This document shows, one piece after another, positions 1 to 6,162 of a DNA stretch of 12,036 nucleotides. Each line of letters starts with the position of its first letter. The stretch's first letter is position 1. Both the position numbers and the translations under genes were made by a program. The notes under the pieces were generated by a model, which searched no databases, had not been told where the DNA came from, and saw only the letters and a program-made list of their open reading frames with translations. Origin of the DNA: an uncultured beta proteobacterium (GTDB lineage: Bacteria > Pseudomonadota > Gammaproteobacteria > Burkholderiales > Burkholderiaceae_B); NCBI GenBank assembly GCA_903929925.1, contig CAIYWO010000106.1, positions 1-12,036 of the forward strand, in the 5' to 3' direction.

Positions 1-239
1 GAGCCCGCAAGCCAGAACATGAGTGCGTTCAAGACCAGCAAGAACAAACCAAGGGTGACAACGGTGATTGGCAACGTCAACAGAATCAAAACGGGTTTGA
101 CCAACATATTGATCAAACCAAGCACAAGCGCTGCGAGCAGGGCTGAACCAAAACTGGCTACGACAATCCCCGGCAACACATAGGCTACGACAAGCAGTGC
201 TACAGCGTTCAATATCCAGACCAACAATAATGTCATCAT
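1..239 (-). CDS. Phage holin family / YvlD-like small membrane protein, partial (C-terminus outside window)
   Basis: The minus strand reads from ATG at 239 to the window edge without a stop and gives 79 residues starting MMTLLLVWILNAVALLVVAY. It is almost wholly hydrophobic, with about three membrane segments. A short Gly-rich turn and the loop GLINMLVKPVLILLTLPIT match the pattern of the four-TM 'phage holin family 4' (YvlD-type) proteins, which are usually about 110-130 residues. Despite the family name these are ordinary chromosomal genes with no proven lysis role. A good Shine-Dalgarno (CGGAGATAGAA) precedes the start. The gene lies 72 bases downstream of ahcY on the same strand and may be co-transcribed with it. 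In related bacteria I recall metF following this pair, but that would lie outside the window. Family assignment is from recalled sequence patterns. Confidence 0.8.
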   Translation of the reverse strand, partial: MMTLLLVWILNAVALLVVAYVLPGIVVASFGSALLAALVLGLINMLVKPVLILLTLPITVVTLGLFLLVLNALMFWLAG

Positions 240-269
240 TTCTATCTCCGTTGAGCACTGCTTGCAGAA

Positions 270-292
270 GCATTCTGGACAATCCAGCATGC
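270..292 (-). repeat. Intercistronic hairpin between ahcY and the membrane-protein gene
   Basis: An inverted repeat pairs GCAT.CTGGA with TCCAG.ATGC around a TTG loop: ten positions per arm with one mismatch. No T-run follows, so it is not a typical intrinsic terminator. It could protect the ahcY 3' end or partly attenuate the downstream gene. The structure is visible; the role is guessed. Confidence 0.4.
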
Positions 293-311
293 CTCTGTTG
301 ACTACTAAACA

Positions 312-1727
312 TCAATAGCGGTATGCATCGCCCTTGAAAGGACCTTCCGTCTTGACGCTGATGTAGGCCGCTTGCTGCGGAGTCAGTGTCGTCAGGTTGG
401 CGCCGATTTTCTTGAGGTGCAAACGTGCAACTTTCTCGTCGAGGTGCTTAGGCAACACATAAACCTGTCCCGACGTGTACTGGTCGTTGCGGCTAAACAA
501 TTCGATCTGTGCAATCGTCTGGTTGGTAAACGAGGACGACATCACGAAGGATGGGTGGCCCGTGCCGCAGCCCAAGTTCACCAAGCGGCCCTTGGCCAAC
601 AAGATGATGCGCTTGCCATCAGGGAAAATCACGTGATCAACCTGTGGCTTGATCTCTTCCCACTGAAGATTCTCAATACCGACAACGTCAATCTCGTTAT
701 CGAAGTGACCGATGTTGCAAACGATGGCCTGGTCTTTCATGCGGTCCATGTGTGCACGTGTGATCACGTTGTAGTTACCCGTTGCTGTCACGAAAATATC
801 AGCTTTGTCAGCCGCTTCTTCCATGGTGACGACTTTGAAGCCTTCCATCGCAGCTTGCAACGCGCAGATTGGATCGATTTCTGTGACCCAAACTTGTGCA
901 CGCAAAGCAGCCAGCGCCTGAGCCGAACCCTTACCCACGTCGCCGTAACCGGCCACAACTGCGATCTTGCCAGCAATCATCACATCGGTTGCACGCTTAA
1001 TTGCATCAACCAAGGACTCGCGGCAGCCATACAGGTTATCGAACTTCGACTTGGTGACTGAATCGTTGACGTTGATTGCAGCAAAGGCAAGCTCGCCCTT
1101 CTTGGACATTTGATACAAACGCAGCACGCCTGTCGTTGTCTCTTCGGTAACGCCCTTGATTTGAGCCAAACGCGTGGAGTACCACTTTGGATCTTTCTTG
1201 ATTTGTGCCTTGATCGCTGCAAACAAAACGACTTCTTCTTCAGAGCCAGGGTTGTTCAGCACGGAAAGGTCAGACTCCGCTTTGGTGCCCAGATGCAGCA
1301 ACAACGTGGCATCGCCACCGTCATCCAGAATCATGTTGGCTTGCTTGTCGCCTGGCCATTCAAAAATCTTGTGGGTGTATTCCCAATACTCAACCAAGCT
1401 CTCGCCTTTCTTAGCAAAAACAGGTGTGCCTGTTGCAGCGATTGCGGCCGCAGCGTGGTCTTGGGTCGAGAAAATATTGCACGAAGCCCAACGCACTTCA
1501 GCACCCAGTGCCTGCAGTGTTTCGATCAGCACAGCCGTTTGAATGGTCATGTGCAGGCTGCCTGTGATGCGGGCGCCTTTGAGCGGTTTCGTTTTTGCGA
1601 ATTCTTCGCGAGTGGCCATCAGGCCGGGCATTTCAGTTTCAGCGATCTGGATTTCGCGACGACCAAAGTCGGCAAGACCGATGTCGGCGACGATGTAGTC
1701 AGCAAATTTTTCTTTAATAACGTTCAT
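312..1727 (-). CDS. ahcY: S-adenosylhomocysteine hydrolase (adenosylhomocysteinase), AhcY
   Basis: A 471-residue enzyme that reversibly splits S-adenosylhomocysteine (SAH) into adenosine and homocysteine, removing the product that inhibits SAM-dependent methyltransferases. Seen in the sequence: the N-terminal substrate segment GSLHMTIQTAVLIETL (about 57-72), the ASCNIFSTQDHAAAA motif (81-95), NDSVTKSKFDN with the active-site Lys/Asp (221-231), the NAD-binding glycine loop GYGDVGKG (260-267), and the usual C-terminal end DAYRY. Residues about 148-187 form the insertion typical of the long bacterial form. The open frame extends 22 codons upstream, but those residues do not resemble the family. 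MNVIKEKFADYIVADI is the expected N-terminus, and a GGAG lies about 11 bases before it. An SAH riboswitch ends about 85 bases upstream, so expression should rise when SAH accumulates. Confidence 0.97.
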   Translation of the reverse strand: MNVIKEKFADYIVADIGLADFGRREIQIAETEMPGLMATREEFAKTKPLKGARITGSLHMTIQTAVLIETLQALGAEVRWASCNIFSTQDHAAAAIAATGTPVFAKKGESLVEYWEYTHKIFEWPGDKQANMILDDGGDATLLLHLGTKAESDLSVLNNPGSEEEVVLFAAIKAQIKKDPKWYSTRLAQIKGVTEETTTGVLRLYQMSKKGELAFAAINVNDSVTKSKFDNLYGCRESLVDAIKRATDVMIAGKIAVVAGYGDVGKGSAQALAALRAQVWVTEIDPICALQAAMEGFKVVTMEEAADKADIFVTATGNYNVITRAHMDRMKDQAIVCNIGHFDNEIDVVGIENLQWEEIKPQVDHVIFPDGKRIILLAKGRLVNLGCGTGHPSFVMSSSFTNQTIAQIELFSRNDQYTSGQVYVLPKHLDEKVARLHLKKIGANLTTLTPQQAAYISVKTEGPFKGDAYRY

Positions 1728-1812
1728 GGCTAAGTAGGCTCCGGTAGGCCTGCTTGCAACGCTATAGGGGCTGTATTGATACGGCACCACCACAAACGCT
1801 GCAGATACAGGA

Positions 1813-1921
1813 TTGGGTGAGCGCCGTTAAGGTCGGGGTATGCCGACGGTAACGTGGAAGCTTTTGAGCCTGGCGGAAAATCGGGACAACAAACACCGTT
1901 CCGTCGCAACGCTCCTCAAAA
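1813..1921 (-). promoter_or_regulatory. SAH riboswitch (S-adenosylhomocysteine-sensing) upstream of ahcY
   Basis: Read on the minus strand, the aptamer begins TTTTGAGGAGCGTTGCGACG. P1 pairs UUUUGAG (1921-1915) with CUCAAAA (1868-1862). A hairpin GUCGG (1847-1843) / CCGAC (1836-1832) follows. The conserved 3' block AACGGCGCUCACC supplies CGCUC (1823-1819), which pairs with GAGCG (1914-1910) to form the pseudoknot. This sequence and topology are those of the known SAH riboswitch class found before ahcY in proteobacteria. SAH binding is expected to turn expression on. I see no clear intrinsic terminator between aptamer and gene, so control may act on translation initiation or RNA stability. Confidence 0.95.
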
Positions 1922-1929
1922 GCAGAGCA

Positions 1930-1958
1930 ATTGTAGCCCGTTTGGGGGTCTTTTGCAG
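1930..1958 (-). promoter_or_regulatory. Probable sigma-70 promoter for the SAH riboswitch-ahcY transcript
   Basis: A TACAAT -10 box (1935-1930) lies about 9 bases before the first riboswitch base, so transcription would start almost exactly at P1. With a 17-base spacer the -35 would be CTGCAA (1958-1953), a weak match. Position relative to the aptamer is the main support. Confidence 0.6.
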
Positions 1959-1999
1959 GGTTTACCCACCTGCTGCTGACTAGCGCCTGCGAAAGACCC
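1946..1999. repeat. 14-bp inverted repeat between the hydrolase gene and ahcY promoter
   Basis: GGGTCTTTTGCAGG (1946-1959) and CCTGCGAAAGACCC (1986-1999) are complementary except at one position, which is a G-U wobble on the plus strand and an A-C mismatch on the minus strand. The loop is 26 bases. The left arm covers the presumed ahcY -35 box. No clear T-run follows on either strand, so it could be an operator or a weak terminator for the upstream hydrolase gene. Confidence 0.45.
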
Positions 2000-2015
2000 T
2001 CAGGTATTTAAGCGA

Positions 2016-2813
2016 TTAAGCCTTGGGCGGCAGATGCAAGGCCACGATATCGTCGGCCGGATTGCCATGGAAGGGATAGCGCTCGCGCACCTGCGGATCG
2101 TGCCCAGGAATGATGTGCTGCGGTGATGCGGCAGCCGCACGCAAGGTGTCGTAACCAGCCAACATCTCACCGACATGGAACACAATCGGGAACGGGGACG
2201 GCTTTTCCATGTTGTCGTAATAGTGGCTCGCGTCCGAGGCCAGCACGACCCAGCCGCGCGCGGTGTGTACGCGCAAGGACTGCAGTCCTTTGGTGTGCCC
2301 GCCAATCTTGATCAGTTCAATCCCCGGTGCGAGTTCCTCGCGGCCATCATGAAACACCACACGGTTGGCATACAGGCGGCGGATCAGGGACACAACATCT
2401 TCCACGTCGTACGCATGGCGGAATAAGCCGTGGCACATATGGCGGCCACAGGCGTAATCGACTTCACCGTCCTGAACGTGGAAGCGCGCATTGGGCAACA
2501 AATCGATATTGCCCGCATGGTCGTAATGCAAATGGGTCAACACCACATCCTGTATGTCCCCGGGCGCAATACCCAATAGAGAGAGGGACTCGATCGGGCA
2601 GCGCAGGAGCGTGCGGCCTCTTTCTTTGGCCTGACGGGCGCTGTAGCCGGTATCTACCAAAATCGTGCGTTCAGCGTTGCGTACAACCCAAACAAAATAA
2701 TCCATCGGCATCGGTTCATCATGTGGATCTTGCGTAATGAAGTTCTCACGACGTGAACGCTTGGCCATCGTGCCGTAGCGCAGAGCAAAAATCTCGTATT
2801 GGGGCAGTGTCAT
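2016..2813 (-). CDS. Metallo-beta-lactamase-fold hydrolase, N-acyl-homoserine-lactonase-like family
   Basis: A 265-residue single-domain hydrolase with a complete two-metal site. It has H94-L-H96-Y-D98-H99, then H173 in GGHTKG, D194 in LASDASHYY and H238 in PGHDPQ. This spacing, the early ILVDTGYSA strand (51-59) and the Tyr after the bridging Asp are typical of the AHL-lactonase (AttM/AiiB-like) branch, which opens lactone rings or related esters. Many members do not act on quorum signals, so the substrate is open. No signal peptide is seen, suggesting a cytoplasmic enzyme. The Shine-Dalgarno GGAG lies 5 bases before the ATG. It is divergent from the decarboxylase-like/dehydrogenase operon and shares its control region, which suggests a common catabolic or detoxifying role. 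Fold is certain; function is not. Confidence 0.85.
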   Translation of the reverse strand: MTLPQYEIFALRYGTMAKRSRRENFITQDPHDEPMPMDYFVWVVRNAERTILVDTGYSARQAKERGRTLLRCPIESLSLLGIAPGDIQDVVLTHLHYDHAGNIDLLPNARFHVQDGEVDYACGRHMCHGLFRHAYDVEDVVSLIRRLYANRVVFHDGREELAPGIELIKIGGHTKGLQSLRVHTARGWVVLASDASHYYDNMEKPSPFPIVFHVGEMLAGYDTLRAAAASPQHIIPGHDPQVRERYPFHGNPADDIVALHLPPKA

Positions 2814-2865
2814 GATGTCTCCGTTGTATGTCTTGTCGTGACGCTCGGGCTTCAGTTGCAGCTTG

Positions 2866-2895
2866 ATTTTGGATTTTGTGCGCAGGCGCTGTCAA
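2866..2895 (-). promoter_or_regulatory. Probable promoter of the MBL-fold hydrolase gene
   Basis: A perfect -35 TTGACA (2895-2890) and CAAAAT (2871-2866) as -10 are separated by 18 bases, 52 bases before the hydrolase start. The -35 belongs to an inverted repeat with the -35 of the divergent promoter. Confidence 0.55.
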
Positions 2896-2916
2896 GAAGA
2901 TTAGCAGACAACGCGC

Positions 2917-2946
2917 TTGACACCGGTTCGGCCAAGCGCAGACAAT
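2917..2946 (+). promoter_or_regulatory. Probable promoter of the decarboxylase-like/dehydrogenase operon
   Basis: A perfect -35 TTGACA (2917-2922) and GACAAT (2941-2946) are 18 bases apart, about 73 bases before the first start codon. TGTCAAG (2890-2896) and CTTGACA (2916-2922) form an inverted repeat joining the two -35 boxes. A regulator bound between them could act on both directions. Confidence 0.55.
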
Positions 2947-3019
2947 CGAGGCCACACGATTACGCACTTACGCTTAATTAAGCATTTTCAATTTAACCAA
3001 CACCATCCTGGAGCACCAC

Positions 3020-3532
3020 ATGTCTGCAAAATCCGAAACCGCAAAACTTTACAAAGACGGCCTAGCCGTTCGCCGTGCCGTTCTCGGCCCAGACTATGTC
3101 GATGGCTCAATCGCCAAAGCAAACGACTTCACGATGGCGTTTCAGCACATCACCACTGAATGGTGCTGGGGCTACGCCTGGACCCGTGACGGCCTGAGCC
3201 GCAAGACACGCAGCATGCTCAACCTTGCGATGCTCACCGCCCTGAACCGCTCGGCCGAAATCAAACTGCACGTCAAAGGCGCGTTAGCCAACGGCGTCAC
3301 CGTTGAAGAGATCAAAGAAGTGTTGCTCCATGCAACGGTTTACTGTGGCATTCCCGCAGGTCTGGACGCTTTCAAAGCAGCTAACCAGGTGCTCGAAGAA
3401 GAAGGCGCCTACACCAAGGCTGCTACAAAAGCTGCAAAGAAATCTGCTGCCAAAAAGCCTGCTGCTAAAAAAGTGACCGCAAAGAAAGCCGTCGCCAAGA
3501 AGCCAGCTGCTAAGAAGGCTGTCAAGAAATGA
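3020..3532 (+). CDS. Carboxymuconolactone decarboxylase (CMD) family protein with histone-H1-like C-terminal tail
   Basis: A 170-residue protein. Residues 1-128 form an all-helical CMD domain. The segment with H84 in IKLHVKGALANGVTVEEI, then EVLLHATVYCGIPAGLDAF (100-118), matches the PcaC-like pattern. The Cys-x-x-Cys pair of AhpD peroxidase relatives is absent, so an AhpD-type redox role is unlikely. Residues 132-170 are a low-complexity tail of Lys, Ala, Pro, Val, Thr and Ser with 16 Lys and no acidic residues. It is built of about six five-residue units ending in KK (AAKKS, AAKKP, AAKKV and so on), like bacterial histone-H1-like or AlgP tails, and may bind DNA or RNA. Shine-Dalgarno is GGAG, 6 bases before ATG. 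Its stop overlaps the next start as ATGA. The substrate is unknown; true PcaC activity is not shown because no pca genes are nearby. Confidence 0.85.
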   Translation: MSAKSETAKLYKDGLAVRRAVLGPDYVDGSIAKANDFTMAFQHITTEWCWGYAWTRDGLSRKTRSMLNLAMLTALNRSAEIKLHVKGALANGVTVEEIKEVLLHATVYCGIPAGLDAFKAANQVLEEEGAYTKAATKAAKKSAAKKPAAKKVTAKKAVAKKPAAKKAVKK

Positions 3533-4437
3533 GCGCCAAGCCCACCATCGGTTTTGTCGGCGTAGGCAGCATGGGGTGGCCGATGGCCGCCCTGCTACAC
3601 AAGGCTGGCTACCCGCTGCAGATCGTCGACGCTTCGGCTGACCGCGCCAAGGAATTCGTCAAAGAATTCGGCGGCACGGTTGCAGCCTCTAACCGTGCGC
3701 TTGCTGCGGCCTCGGACATCATCATCACGATTCTGCCGACCAGTGCAATCGTTCAGGCTGTGCTGGAAGGCCCCGAAGGCGTTCTTGCAGGACTGCGCAA
3801 AGACGCTGTCGTGGTCGAGATGAGCTCGGGCGTCCCCACCATCACACGCGCCCTGGCCGAGCAAGTTGCCGCGGCTGGTGCGCACATGGTCGATGCCCCA
3901 GTTTCCGGTGGCGTACCGCGCGCCAAGACGGGTGACCTTGCCATCATGTTTGGTGGTAGTGAAGCCATTCTTGAACGTGTGCGCCCTGCACTTTCCTGTA
4001 TGGGCACCTCGATCACCCGCACGGGTGATGTTGGCTCTGCACACGCCATGAAAGCGTTGAATAATCTGGTGTCAGCCGGTGGTTTCCTGATCGGCGTCGA
4101 AGCACTTATGATTGGCAAACGCTTTGGTCTGGATCCGTCAGCAATGGTCGACGTGCTGAACTCGTCAACCGGCATGAACAATTCCACACAGAAGAAATTC
4201 AAGCAGTTTGTGTTGTCGGGTCAATACAACGCCGGTTTTGGACTGGACTTGATGGTCAAGGACTTGAGTATCGCGCTTGGTATCGGACGCGACACCAACA
4301 CTCCGACACCCTTCTCGGCCCTGTGCCGTGAAATGTGGGCCTCGTGCGCTGCCATGTTGGGACCAGGTCAGGACCACACAGCTATCGCCAAGCTCACAGA
4401 GACTCTGGCGGGTGACACGTTGTCCGACAAGAAGTAA
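3529..4437 (+). CDS. NAD-dependent beta-hydroxyacid dehydrogenase (3-hydroxyisobutyrate dehydrogenase-like)
   Basis: A 302-residue oxidoreductase of the 6-phosphogluconate/3-hydroxyisobutyrate dehydrogenase superfamily. It has the Rossmann loop GFVGVGSMGWPMA (8-20), with D34 at the end of the second strand in IVDAS favouring NAD over NADP. The substrate-binding motif DAPVSGGVPRAKTGDLAIM spans 122-140. The catalytic Lys is K175 in GSAHAMKALNNL, and MVKDLSIAL (242-250) is the typical C-terminal helix. The family oxidises 3-hydroxyacids such as 3-hydroxyisobutyrate, tartronate semialdehyde (reverse) or L-threonate; the exact substrate cannot be read here. The start overlaps the preceding stop by four bases (ATGA), so the two proteins are translationally coupled and likely serve one pathway. 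A bidirectional terminator follows within 15 bases of the stop. Confidence 0.88.
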   Translation: MSAKPTIGFVGVGSMGWPMAALLHKAGYPLQIVDASADRAKEFVKEFGGTVAASNRALAAASDIIITILPTSAIVQAVLEGPEGVLAGLRKDAVVVEMSSGVPTITRALAEQVAAAGAHMVDAPVSGGVPRAKTGDLAIMFGGSEAILERVRPALSCMGTSITRTGDVGSAHAMKALNNLVSAGGFLIGVEALMIGKRFGLDPSAMVDVLNSSTGMNNSTQKKFKQFVLSGQYNAGFGLDLMVKDLSIALGIGRDTNTPTPFSALCREMWASCAAMLGPGQDHTAIAKLTETLAGDTLSDKK

Positions 4438-4493
4438 AAATAGCGCTTAAAAAAATAGCGCTTGGCGTGCACTGCACACTAAGCGCTATTTTT
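4436..4493. terminator. Bidirectional intrinsic terminator with duplicated left arm
   Basis: AAAAATAGCGCTT (4451-4463) is perfectly complementary to AAGCGCTATTTTT (4481-4493). The 17-base loop contains a small GTGC/GCAC stem. A-run on the left and T-run on the right make it work for both the plus-strand dehydrogenase operon and the minus-strand metK-DUF1289 operon. An additional identical 13-base left arm sits at 4436-4448, overlapping the dehydrogenase stop codon. The right arm overlaps the DUF1289 stop. Confidence 0.85.
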
Positions 4494-4683
4494 ACGAATT
4501 ATCAGGCCGTCTTGGGTAGCCTTCCGCACGGATGCGCACCCAGACGGCTTGTTTTTCAGCATCGTCCATAAACACCCAATTTGAGACTTCCATCACGGTG
4601 CGACCGCAGCCGCGACAGATGTCATCAAACAGGGTCGAGCACACCGCGACACAAGGCGAGTCGGGCGTGCTCGTGTCAGCCAT
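4492..4683 (-). CDS. DUF1289 small cysteine-motif protein
   Basis: A 63-residue protein with C11-x3-C15-x7-C23-x2-C26 in PCVAVC...CRGCGRT, followed by E.SNW and a charged C-terminal half. This is the DUF1289 pattern, found in many proteobacteria. The four cysteines suggest a zinc or Fe-S site, but the function is not established. The ATG shares its A with the metK TAA stop (TAATG), and an AAGAAGG Shine-Dalgarno lies inside the metK end, so translation is probably coupled to metK. The stop codon lies in the bidirectional terminator. Confidence 0.9.
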   Translation of the reverse strand: MADTSTPDSPCVAVCSTLFDDICRGCGRTVMEVSNWVFMDDAEKQAVWVRIRAEGYPRRPDNS

Positions 4684-5849
4684 TAAACGGCCTTCTTGAG
4701 CGCGGCTGCCTTGTCAGTGGCTTCCCAGCTGAACTCAGGCTCGCTGCGACCAAAGTGACCGTAAGCGGCTGTCTTGCTGTAGATCGGACGCAAGAGGTTG
4801 AGCATGTTGACGATGCCTTTTGGACGCAAGTCAAAATGCTCGCGCACCAACTTGGACAGCTGCTCGTCCGAGACCACGCCAGTACCATCGGTGTTGACCG
4901 TGATATTGATGGGCTCAGCCACGCCAATCGCGTAGCTCACCTGCACTTCGCACTTGCTGGCCAGGCCGGCAGCCACGATGTTCTTGGCAACGTAACGTGC
5001 TGCGTAAGCAGCCGATCGGTCAACCTTTGAAGGGTCCTTGCCCGAGAACGCGCCACCACCGTGGCGGCATGCGCCACCGTAGGTGTCCACAATGATCTTG
5101 CGACCGGTCAAACCGCAATCGCCCTGGGGACCACCGATCACAAAGCGACCGGTTGGGTTGATCAGGAACTTGGTTTTCGCAGTCAAGAGACCTGCTGGAA
5201 AGCTTGGACGAATGATGTCTTCGATCACAGCTTCATGAATCGCTGTCTGCGAAATCTCAGGGGCGTGCTGGGTCGACAACACGACAGTGTCGACCTCAAC
5301 CGGCTTGCCATCCACATAACGGAAAGTCACTTGCGACTTCGCGTCTGGGCGCAGCCAAGGCAGGCGACCATCTTTACGCAGTTCGCTCTGGCGTTGGACC
5401 AAGCGGTGTGCGTACCAGATCGGTGCAGGCATCAAATCTGGGGTTTCGTTACATGCGTAACCAAACATCAAGCCTTGGTCGCCAGCACCCTGGTTCAGAT
5501 AGTCTTCGGACGAACGGTCAACACCCTGTGCAATGTCAGGAGACTGTTTGTCATAGGCAACCAGCACTGCGCAGCCTTTGTAGTCAATACCGTAGTCGGT
5601 ATTGTCGTAGCCGATGCGCTTGATGGTGTCGCGAGCGACCTGGATGTAGTCGACGTTTGCCGAAGTAGTGATTTCACCGGCAAGCACGACCAGACCAGTG
5701 TTACACAGCGTTTCAGCGGCGACACGGGCGTTGGGGTCTTGGGTGAAGATCGCGTCCAGAATGGCATCAGAGACTTGGTCGGCGACCTTGTCCGGATGGC
5801 CTTCAGAGACCGATTCAGAGGTAAAGAGATAATCGCTAGTTTTTGCCAT
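4683..5849 (-). CDS. metK: S-adenosylmethionine synthetase (methionine adenosyltransferase), MetK
   Basis: A 388-residue cytoplasmic enzyme that joins methionine and ATP to make S-adenosylmethionine, releasing phosphate and pyrophosphate. Seen: FTSESVSEGHPDK near the N-terminus (H18 and D20 at the active site), signature 1 GAGDQG (121-126), signature 2 GGGAFSGKD (264-272), the DRSAAYAARYVAKN helix just after it, and the closing segment YGHFGR.EPEFSWE. Length fits bacterial MetK. A GTG two codons upstream is open, but the ATG encoding MAKTSDYLF is preferred because AAAAGGA sits 7 bases before it. It heads a two-gene unit with DUF1289 and has a long structured leader. Together with ahcY it covers the making and clearing ends of the methyl cycle. 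Confidence 0.97.
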   Translation of the reverse strand: MAKTSDYLFTSESVSEGHPDKVADQVSDAILDAIFTQDPNARVAAETLCNTGLVVLAGEITTSANVDYIQVARDTIKRIGYDNTDYGIDYKGCAVLVAYDKQSPDIAQGVDRSSEDYLNQGAGDQGLMFGYACNETPDLMPAPIWYAHRLVQRQSELRKDGRLPWLRPDAKSQVTFRYVDGKPVEVDTVVLSTQHAPEISQTAIHEAVIEDIIRPSFPAGLLTAKTKFLINPTGRFVIGGPQGDCGLTGRKIIVDTYGGACRHGGGAFSGKDPSKVDRSAAYAARYVAKNIVAAGLASKCEVQVSYAIGVAEPINITVNTDGTGVVSDEQLSKLVREHFDLRPKGIVNMLNLLRPIYSKTAAYGHFGRSEPEFSWEATDKAAALKKAV

Positions 5850-5856
5850 GCTCACG

Positions 5857-5907
5857 TCCTTTTCTGGATATACCAGAGGGGTAGGTTAAGGAGGTGCGTT
5901 GCACCCC
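5857..5907 (-). promoter_or_regulatory. Structured metK leader: two hairpins and an anti-Shine-Dalgarno-like sequence
   Basis: On the minus strand a 7-bp hairpin GGGGUGC/GCACCUC with an AAC loop (5907-5891) is followed by a second hairpin UCUGG/CCAGA with a UAUAU loop (5877-5863). The latter abuts the metK Shine-Dalgarno AAAAGGA (5863-5857). The 3' arm of the first hairpin runs into UCCUUA, making CACCUCCUUA (5896-5887), identical to the 3' end of 16S rRNA as I know it. Its UCCUU (5892-5888) can pair with AAGGA of the metK ribosome-binding site, closing over the second hairpin. This suggests translational control; the pairing is visible, the function inferred. Confidence 0.45.
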
Positions 5908-6162
5908 GTACCTTCACCTGTCAAAGACGCTGATAGACGCTGGAATGGGCGCGACGCTTTAGCGGAATTATTTTTTGCCGGCCCAGCACATCGGCTTAGA
6001 CCCAGCGTAGTCGCTCCGCAAGTTGTCGGTTAACTCAGCGACTGAACGTATTTTATGCGAATTTATTCAATTGTTGTAATTACGTCTGCTTATACCCTTA
6101 CACCTACAGGTCACAAGCACGTAGACCTGCTCCCCATGGGGTAAATGGGGGATAATGCTCGC
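5908..6162. other. Intergenic region between divergent metK and dapF
   Basis: No gene is supported here. It holds the probable metK promoter (6050-6079, minus) and its leader. An 8-base direct repeat AGACGCTG occurs at 5925-5932 and 5935-5942. For dapF, a TTATAC box (6090-6095) could be a -10, but no convincing -35 accompanies it. GATAAT (6151-6156) lies only seven bases before the dapF ATG and would give a leaderless transcript. I could not match the metK leader to a known SAM riboswitch class. Confidence 0.5.
6050..6079 (-). promoter_or_regulatory. Probable metK promoter
   Basis: A good -10 TAAAAT (6055-6050) with an 18-base spacer from a weak -35 TTACAA (6079-6074), within an A+T-rich stretch. 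It would give a 5' untranslated leader of roughly 190 bases before metK. Confidence 0.45.

Noticed and set aside
1..239. Prophage remnant suggested by the 'holin' name
   Set aside because: The four-TM phage-holin-4/YvlD family is a common chromosomal membrane family, and no other phage gene is nearby.
1728..1793. 22-codon N-terminal extension of ahcY
   Set aside because: The residues do not resemble AhcY, and the internal ATG gives the expected family N-terminus with a GGAG upstream.
5061..5933. Long plus-strand open frame (290 codons) opposite metK, with others opposite ahcY and the dehydrogenase
   Set aside because: They lie entirely antisense to strongly conserved genes, and their translations are rich in Cys, Arg and His with no family resemblance. 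They are shadows of codon bias.
5898..6033. Possible small plus-strand ORF starting TTG after TAAGGAGG at 5887-5894
   Set aside because: The perfect Shine-Dalgarno is the reverse complement of the metK leader element. The start codon is weak and too close, and the 44-codon product is featureless.
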